Below, piece by piece: positions 59,376 through 64,000 of a DNA stretch of 64,000 nucleotides. Under the pieces are notes generated by a model. The model was not told the DNA's origin. It made no database searches and saw nothing but the letters and a program-made list of their open reading frames with translations. Made by a program: the position numbers and the translations under genes. The stretch is from contig URFM01000006.1 in NCBI GenBank assembly GCA_900547035.1, forward strand, positions 1-64,000. The letters are read 5' to 3'. The stretch is from an uncultured Clostridium sp. GTDB lineage: Bacteria > Bacillota > Clostridia > Lachnospirales > Lachnospiraceae. Within the stretch, counting starts at the first letter, position 1; every line of letters starts with the position of its first letter.

Positions 59376-61031
59376 TTATTTCCAAAACATACAAGCCCCT
59401 CTGTGAGCCGATGTACAGGTTTTCCTATAAAGATCTAACCATCCCGAAGCAGGTTTTTGGACTAAACTCCATTTCTTTCTTCTTTCCTGAAATTCTTCTT
59501 CCGTCACTTCCGCATAAAGAGTTCGGTTCTCGATATCGATTCGAATCATATCCCCATCCTGAATCAACGCAATCGGCCCGCCTTCATAAGCTTCCGGACT
59601 TACATGTCCAATCGCTAAGCCGCCGGTCGCTCCGGAGAAACGCCCATCTGAAACCAGAGCAACTTTTGTTCCCATCCCCTTTCCAAGTACAGCCGCCATA
59701 AAAGTTTCCATATGCGGCATTCCCGGACTGCCTTTTGGACCCTCATAACGGATTACAACCACATCGCCTGGCTGAATTTCATCTCGAATCATTGCCTGCC
59801 AGGCCTCATCCTGAGAGTCATAGCAGCGTGCCGGACCAGCGAATGTCCAAGCTTCCGGTTCCACTGCACTGAATTTCACAATAGCACTGTCCGTTCCAAT
59901 ATTTCCATGCAGAACCGCCAAGCCCCCATGTTCGTGAATCGGAACTGTTACACTGTGAATCACATCTGTGTTTCTGTTTTCTCCCTTTTCTGCCTTCTCT
60001 TTTATGGAGCCGAACATTCCTTCAACCTCTCCGTGTATCTTCTCCGCCTTCAGAAGTTCTTTCACAACAGCACAGATTCCTCCCGCCTGCTCGAATTCTT
60101 CCATTGTGTAGGAAGGGTGATTGGGATAAATCGCACTAATTACCGGAACTTCTCGGCTGATTTGATCAAATTTCTCCGGCAAAATATCAATTCCGATCTG
60201 ATTAGCAATGGCCGGAATATGAAGAAGACTGTTGGTCGATCCTCCTGTCGCCATCATGTAGCTCACTACATTTTCAAAACTCTTTTCTGTAATAAATTTA
60301 CTCGGGCGTTTTTCCTCTTTCACTGCCTGTGCAATCGCAGCTCCTGCTTGACGGGCCATACCGTGCCATTCTTTGCTCTGGCTTCTAACACTGGCGTTTC
60401 CGTGCGGCGACAGTCCCAAAAGCTCTGCCATGGCACACATAGTATTGGCAGTCCCCATAAAAGGACAGGCTCCGGGAGTGGGACATGCATTTTTAACTAC
60501 CTCTTTATATTCCTCCCTGCTCATCTCCCCGGAAGCATATGCGGCATAGGCCTGCTTGGTATGGGTCAGCGTAAGCATCCGACCGTCCAATTTTCCCGCA
60601 GCCATATATCCACCAGTAAGCATAACAGCCGGAATATCCACCCTCAAAGCCCCCATCACCATACCGGGAACCACTTTATCGCAGGTAGCAAGAAGTACCA
60701 TCCCTTCCAACATATTCAGCTCTGCAACCGTTTCTACCTCTGCCGACACCAAATCCCTGGCCGGAAGTGTATACCGGTCTCCAGGCGTGTTAGAGCAAAT
60801 CCCATCGCAGATTCCTGATACCGGAAGCTCCAGCCCCAGACATCCTGCCCGATAAATTTCCTCCTTAATTTCCTCAATCACATCTTTAAACGGATAATGT
60901 CCTGGATTCATCTCATTCCAGGCATTAATAATTCCAATAATCGGACGCTGCGCATCCTCAGGAGAAACCCCCATTGCATACAGAAGCGCATTTCTATGAT
61001 CCAACGCTTCTTCATTCCAAGCCCTAATCAT
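59376..61031 (-). CDS. IlvD/Edd-family dehydratase
   Basis: The 551-residue Fe-S dehydratase is of the dihydroxy-acid/sugar-acid group. Cluster and active-site blocks are [39 protein letters not shown] and [18 protein letters not shown]. In the C-terminal half are [16 protein letters not shown] and [23 protein letters not shown] with the catalytic-base Ser. It removes water from a 2,3-dihydroxy acid. The CDGICSNT spelling and the TRAP transporter beside it argue for a sugar acid (e.g. an aldonate) rather than branched-chain amino acid synthesis. No other ilv genes are nearby. It starts 15 bp after dctM. Confidence 0.9.
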   Translation of the reverse strand: MIRAWNEEALDHRNALLYAMGVSPEDAQRPIIGIINAWNEMNPGHYPFKDVIEEIKEEIYRAGCLGLELPVSGICDGICSNTPGDRYTLPARDLVSAEVETVAELNMLEGMVLLATCDKVVPGMVMGALRVDIPAVMLTGGYMAAGKLDGRMLTLTHTKQAYAAYASGEMSREEYKEVVKNACPTPGACPFMGTANTMCAMAELLGLSPHGNASVRSQSKEWHGMARQAGAAIAQAVKEEKRPSKFITEKSFENVVSYMMATGGSTNSLLHIPAIANQIGIDILPEKFDQISREVPVISAIYPNHPSYTMEEFEQAGGICAVVKELLKAEKIHGEVEGMFGSIKEKAEKGENRNTDVIHSVTVPIHEHGGLAVLHGNIGTDSAIVKFSAVEPEAWTFAGPARCYDSQDEAWQAMIRDEIQPGDVVVIRYEGPKGSPGMPHMETFMAAVLGKGMGTKVALVSDGRFSGATGGLAIGHVSPEAYEGGPIALIQDGDMIRIDIENRTLYAEVTEEEFQERRKKWSLVQKPASGWLDLYRKTCTSAHRGACMFWK

Positions 61032-61046
61032 GTCATTTATCCTTTC

Positions 61047-62348
61047 TTACTGCACTCCCATAACCAAATTCGGAAGCGTCAGACTAATTGCCGGCACATA
61101 TGTAACCAACAGCAGAACCACAATCATGGCAGCATAGAACGGCAGTAAGCATTTTGTCACTTTCTCGATCGACATATGCCCTACGGCGCAGCCTGCAAAC
61201 AAAGTAGAACCTACAGGCGGAGTTAAGGAACCAATCGCCATATTAACCATTATAATAATTCCAAACTGCACAGGATCCATCCCTATTTGTTTCACAACCG
61301 GCATCAAAATCGGGGTTACAATCAGGATCAAAGGAGCAATATCCATCAGCATTCCAAGTACCAAAAGCATCAGATTAATCAGCATCAGCACCATAATCGG
61401 ATTATCCGAAATCGATACAAGGATATTAGTAACCATCATCGGAATCCGCAGATAACTCATAATCCAGCAAAATCCATTAGCCGCCGCAATGATGCTGAGA
61501 ACCATTGCCAACGTTCTGCAGCTTCTCCCTAAGATCCCCCATATTTCTTTAAGTTTTACCTCTCGATATACAATAAAGGTCAGAATAAAGGCATAAAGAC
61601 TGGCAATAGCAGCACTCTCTGTTACTGTAAAAATACCCGTAGTGACTCCCAGAATGATAATGACAATCGTCATCAGACCTGCAAAACCGTCAATTATTGT
61701 TCTTACAATCTCTTTCAAACCATATCTGGGTCCTCTGGGGTAATTGTGCTTTTTCGTCAAATAGGCAACCAGCACCATCATGGATCCCCCCAAAAGAAGT
61801 CCAGGTACAATCCCCGCCAAAAATAATCTTCCGGTTGATACACCTCCAGCTGCCATTCCATAAATTACCATATTATGGCTGGGCGGAATAATCAGTGCCT
61901 GAGTAGCAGTAGCAACTGTAATTGCTACCGTAAAGTCCTTTCGATATCCCTGCTTTTCCATCATAGGAATCGTAATAGAACCAAGAGATGATACGTCCGC
62001 CGTAGGCGAACCGGATATTCCTCCAAAAAAAGTGGAATCAATTATGTTCGCATAAGCCAGTCCACCTCGAAACCGCCCTACCAATACATCTGCCACTTTC
62101 ACCAGCCGGTCGGAGATTCCTCCAGCAGCCATAATTTCTCCTGCCAAAATAAAAAACGGAATAGCCAAAAACGTAAACGATTCTACGCCATCTCCCACCC
62201 TCATGAAAATTGCCATTACGGGAATCCCCAGATACAGCCCTGTCACTACCGCTGATGTAATCAGACAAAACGTAATCGGTACACGCAGAATCATTAAACC
62301 AAAGAATGAAATAAATAATATTGCAATTCCAACTTCCATATTTCCCAT
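61047..62348 (-). CDS. dctM: TRAP transporter large permease (DctM)
   Basis: The 433-residue membrane protein has about twelve helices of the DctM/ion-transporter superfamily. Typical segments are LAIPFFILAGEIMAAGGISDRLVKVADVLVGRFRGGLAYANI, STFFGGISGSPTADVSSLGSI and PPVGSTLFAGCAVGHMSIEKVTK. With DctQ and the binding protein it forms a sodium-driven importer of an organic or sugar acid. It follows dctQ by one base. Confidence 0.95.
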   Translation of the reverse strand: MGNMEVGIAILFISFFGLMILRVPITFCLITSAVVTGLYLGIPVMAIFMRVGDGVESFTFLAIPFFILAGEIMAAGGISDRLVKVADVLVGRFRGGLAYANIIDSTFFGGISGSPTADVSSLGSITIPMMEKQGYRKDFTVAITVATATQALIIPPSHNMVIYGMAAGGVSTGRLFLAGIVPGLLLGGSMMVLVAYLTKKHNYPRGPRYGLKEIVRTIIDGFAGLMTIVIIILGVTTGIFTVTESAAIASLYAFILTFIVYREVKLKEIWGILGRSCRTLAMVLSIIAAANGFCWIMSYLRIPMMVTNILVSISDNPIMVLMLINLMLLVLGMLMDIAPLILIVTPILMPVVKQIGMDPVQFGIIIMVNMAIGSLTPPVGSTLFAGCAVGHMSIEKVTKCLLPFYAAMIVVLLLVTYVPAISLTLPNLVMGVQ

Positions 62349-62349
62349 A

Positions 62350-62874
62350 TTATTTATCCTCCTCCTCTATTTCTTTGGCCCCTTCCAAAAATGCTTTTGT
62401 ATCTTCCGTCTGATACATACCAAACAGTTTTGCTACTAATACAATACTGCTTAATACTCCGCTGACAATCGTCATCAAATATACGCAGGATTGGGGAAGC
62501 CCCGTAATCGGAAGAGTAGCCTTAGAGGCATGGGCAGCCAGCTGTACACCGTAATAAGCCATGCAGGCGCTCATAAACAGAAGAACAAGATCCGCCAGAT
62601 AAACCAGCATTACCCTGACGGTTTTTGGAAAATGTTTCGCGAAAATGTCGATCCGAATATGAAGATCTTCCTTGATTCCTATGGACATAGTGAGAAACAT
62701 CAAATAGACCAGCAGAAGCAATGTCACTTCCTCACACCATTTGATATTGCTGCCCAGGGCTCTTACAAAAACCTGGGCAGCAACTACCACCGCCATAAAC
62801 AACAGGATGATCCGGCATATCCACTCAACAATACTGTAAGCAAAATCAATTGCTCTCTGAACTGCCGCTTTCAT
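62350..62874 (-). CDS. dctQ: TRAP transporter small permease (DctQ)
   Basis: The 174-residue membrane protein has four predicted helices. The DctQ blocks CEEVTLLLLVYLMFLTMSIGIKEDLHIRIDIFAKHFPKTVR and YYGVQLA are present, and KWCEE is the usual motif facing the periplasmic-binding-protein side. It pairs with DctM, which begins one base after its stop. The gene is intact and of normal length. Confidence 0.92.
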   Translation of the reverse strand: MKAAVQRAIDFAYSIVEWICRIILLFMAVVVAAQVFVRALGSNIKWCEEVTLLLLVYLMFLTMSIGIKEDLHIRIDIFAKHFPKTVRVMLVYLADLVLLFMSACMAYYGVQLAAHASKATLPITGLPQSCVYLMTIVSGVLSSIVLVAKLFGMYQTEDTKAFLEGAKEIEEEDK

Positions 62875-62891
62875 GCCACATCCAACCTTTC

Positions 62892-63965
62892 TTATTCGTT
62901 TCCTAACTCTGTGTTAATCCGGTCAATCCAATCCTGTAATTCAGTTCCGTACTTCTCATAAACAGGAGCCATCGCATCCTGGAATTCCTGAAGAGTCGCT
63001 TCATCCGGTTCAAATACAGTAGCTCCTCCTTCTTTTACTTTCTCCAGAGACTGATCTACCGCTTCATTCCAGAGCTGACGCTGATATGCAGTCGCATTAG
63101 CCATTGCCTCATTAAAGATTGCCTGATCCTCAGCGCTTAGAGAATTCCATACATCCAGGTTTACGCAGATTACATCCGGAGAAATAATATGATTATCTAA
63201 AATATAGTAGGGCGCTACCTCATAAAGGCTGTCAGATAAATAAATATTGGCATTATTTTCTCCGCCCTGTACTACTCCGGTCTGTACTGCGCTGTATACT
63301 TCGTTTGCTGCCACATTTACGCTATTGCATCCAAGGGCATCTGTCATAGCCAGCATCAAGTCATTAGACTGAACGCGGATTTTCATTCCCTTTAAATCCT
63401 CAAGCTTTTGAACTGGCTCTGTCGTATAAAAGCATCTGCTTCCGCAGTCTGTATATCCGATTCCCTGAATATTATACTCATTCAGTTCCTTCAGCATATC
63501 TGTTCCGATATCGCTCTCCAGCACCTGCCACATCTCATCGGAATTTTTAAAAACATATGGCAGACCGAAAACCTGCAGATCCTTACAAAGACTTGAAATG
63601 GTTCCGATGCTAAGCTTTGCAATATCCACAGCCCCAAAAGTCAGCTGTTCCATATAAGCAGTTTCATCTCCCAGCTGAGAAGAGGGATAAACAACAATAT
63701 TGATTCTTCCATTTGTCTTCTCTCGTACTTCATCCGCAAACGAAATCAACGCCATGGTAGTCGGATAATCTTCTGCCGCATCCGTAGCCAGCTTCAGCTC
63801 CATAGACTCGCCCTCAGATGCCGCCTGCGTCTCTTGTGAGCTTTCTGACGCCTGCTCCGTTCCAGCCGAGCTGGCCTGGGTTTCCGTACTCGCGGATCCT
63901 CCAGAACATCCCATTAAAGATACACCCATCATCGCCGCCAACATTACTGATAAAATTTTTTTCAT
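62892..63965 (-). CDS. dctP: TRAP transporter substrate-binding lipoprotein (DctP)
   Basis: The 357-residue protein has a lipoprotein signal (MKKILSVMLAAMMGVSLMGC) followed by a Ser/Thr/Glu-rich linker (about 20-50) and a DctP-family binding domain. The domain carries LGDETAYMEQLTFGAVDIAKLS, GSRCFYTTEPVQKLEDLKGMKIRVQSNDLMLAMTDALG and EVYSAVQTGVVQGGENN. The Arg in KIRVQ usually grips a carboxylate, supporting an acidic substrate. GGAGGGG lies ahead of the ATG at 63965; an ATG six codons upstream lacks a site. It is the first visible gene of the leftward cluster. Any promoter or regulator lies beyond the window end. Confidence 0.93.
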   Translation of the reverse strand: MKKILSVMLAAMMGVSLMGCSGGSASTETQASSAGTEQASESSQETQAASEGESMELKLATDAAEDYPTTMALISFADEVREKTNGRINIVVYPSSQLGDETAYMEQLTFGAVDIAKLSIGTISSLCKDLQVFGLPYVFKNSDEMWQVLESDIGTDMLKELNEYNIQGIGYTDCGSRCFYTTEPVQKLEDLKGMKIRVQSNDLMLAMTDALGCNSVNVAANEVYSAVQTGVVQGGENNANIYLSDSLYEVAPYYILDNHIISPDVICVNLDVWNSLSAEDQAIFNEAMANATAYQRQLWNEAVDQSLEKVKEGGATVFEPDEATLQEFQDAMAPVYEKYGTELQDWIDRINTELGNE

Positions 63966-64000
63966 AGCCCCTCCGTTCCGCATTTCAGCTTTTTGGTGTT

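Overview
The window looks like a chromosomal segment of a gut-type Lachnospiraceae (Clostridia) bacterium of moderate GC, perhaps of the Enterocloster/Hungatella/Lachnoclostridium kind. The evidence is indirect: strong AGGAGG-type ribosome sites, consensus sigma-A promoters, oleate hydratase, a glycyl-radical pair, Fe-S L-serine dehydratase, ECF-type vitamin S components and SipW/TasA-type surface genes. No rRNA, tRNA, CRISPR array or complete insertion sequence was seen. The genus is an inference.

Region 1 (1-13.6 kb) is a surface-structure locus and the most interesting part. A 334-bp segment (189-522) is bounded by identical 20-bp inverted repeats and carries a near-consensus promoter that, as sequenced, points away from the genes. 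To its right lie an AP2-domain regulator and an overlapping BTAD (SARP-like) activator gene. Next comes a promoter with no -35 box but with direct repeats, placed as at SARP sites. It precedes a 2050-residue secreted protein (fibro-slime, VWA and pilin-like repeat domains), a SipW-type signal peptidase, two TasA/camelysin-like proteins, a protein ending in a sortase-type tail, a class B sortase and a secreted transglutaminase-like protein. I read this as a phase-variable extracellular fibre or adhesin system.

Region 2 (13.7-23.5 kb) has a small Rpn-family tail fragment, a flotillin, and a tightly coupled glycosyltransferase-GtrA / phosphodiester glycosidase / small membrane protein operon. 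A P-type ATPase follows, then a two-component system that appears broken by a frameshift and by a deletion fusing kinase to regulator, and an EamA transporter.

Region 3 (23.7-35.6 kb) is carbon and amino-acid catabolism: a GPH sugar symporter with a GH3 glycosidase, a sucrose-type unit (scrB-scrA with divergently placed LacI operators, then scrR), an Asp/Glu racemase, an internally deleted macro-domain protein, a GNAT acetyltransferase and L-serine dehydratase sdaAB-sdaAA.

Region 4 (35.7-43.5 kb) begins with a structured repeat element. It then holds a stand-alone glycyl radical domain with a PFL-activase, a TPP riboswitch controlling thiC-thiW-thiM/E-thiD-thiT (HMP made de novo, thiazole salvaged), a ferredoxin and a class I amidotransferase-like hydrolase.

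Region 5 (43.5-55.2 kb) contains an ECF sigma/anti-sigma pair, a 63-bp tandem repeat array, an AbiE toxin-antitoxin pair with an operator-covered promoter, an oleate hydratase group, a traX-like/tatD/rsmA operon, metG and an unrecognised zinc-ribbon protein.

Region 6 (55.3-64 kb) holds a DUF885 lipoprotein and a leftward TRAP transporter / IlvD-Edd dehydratase / flavoprotein cluster, probably for a sugar acid or other hydroxy acid.

Small repeats with GTAACAGTTCAGGACGG-type ends recur at six intergenic places between 28.8 and 51.8 kb. All functional calls are from reading translated sequence; no database search was possible.
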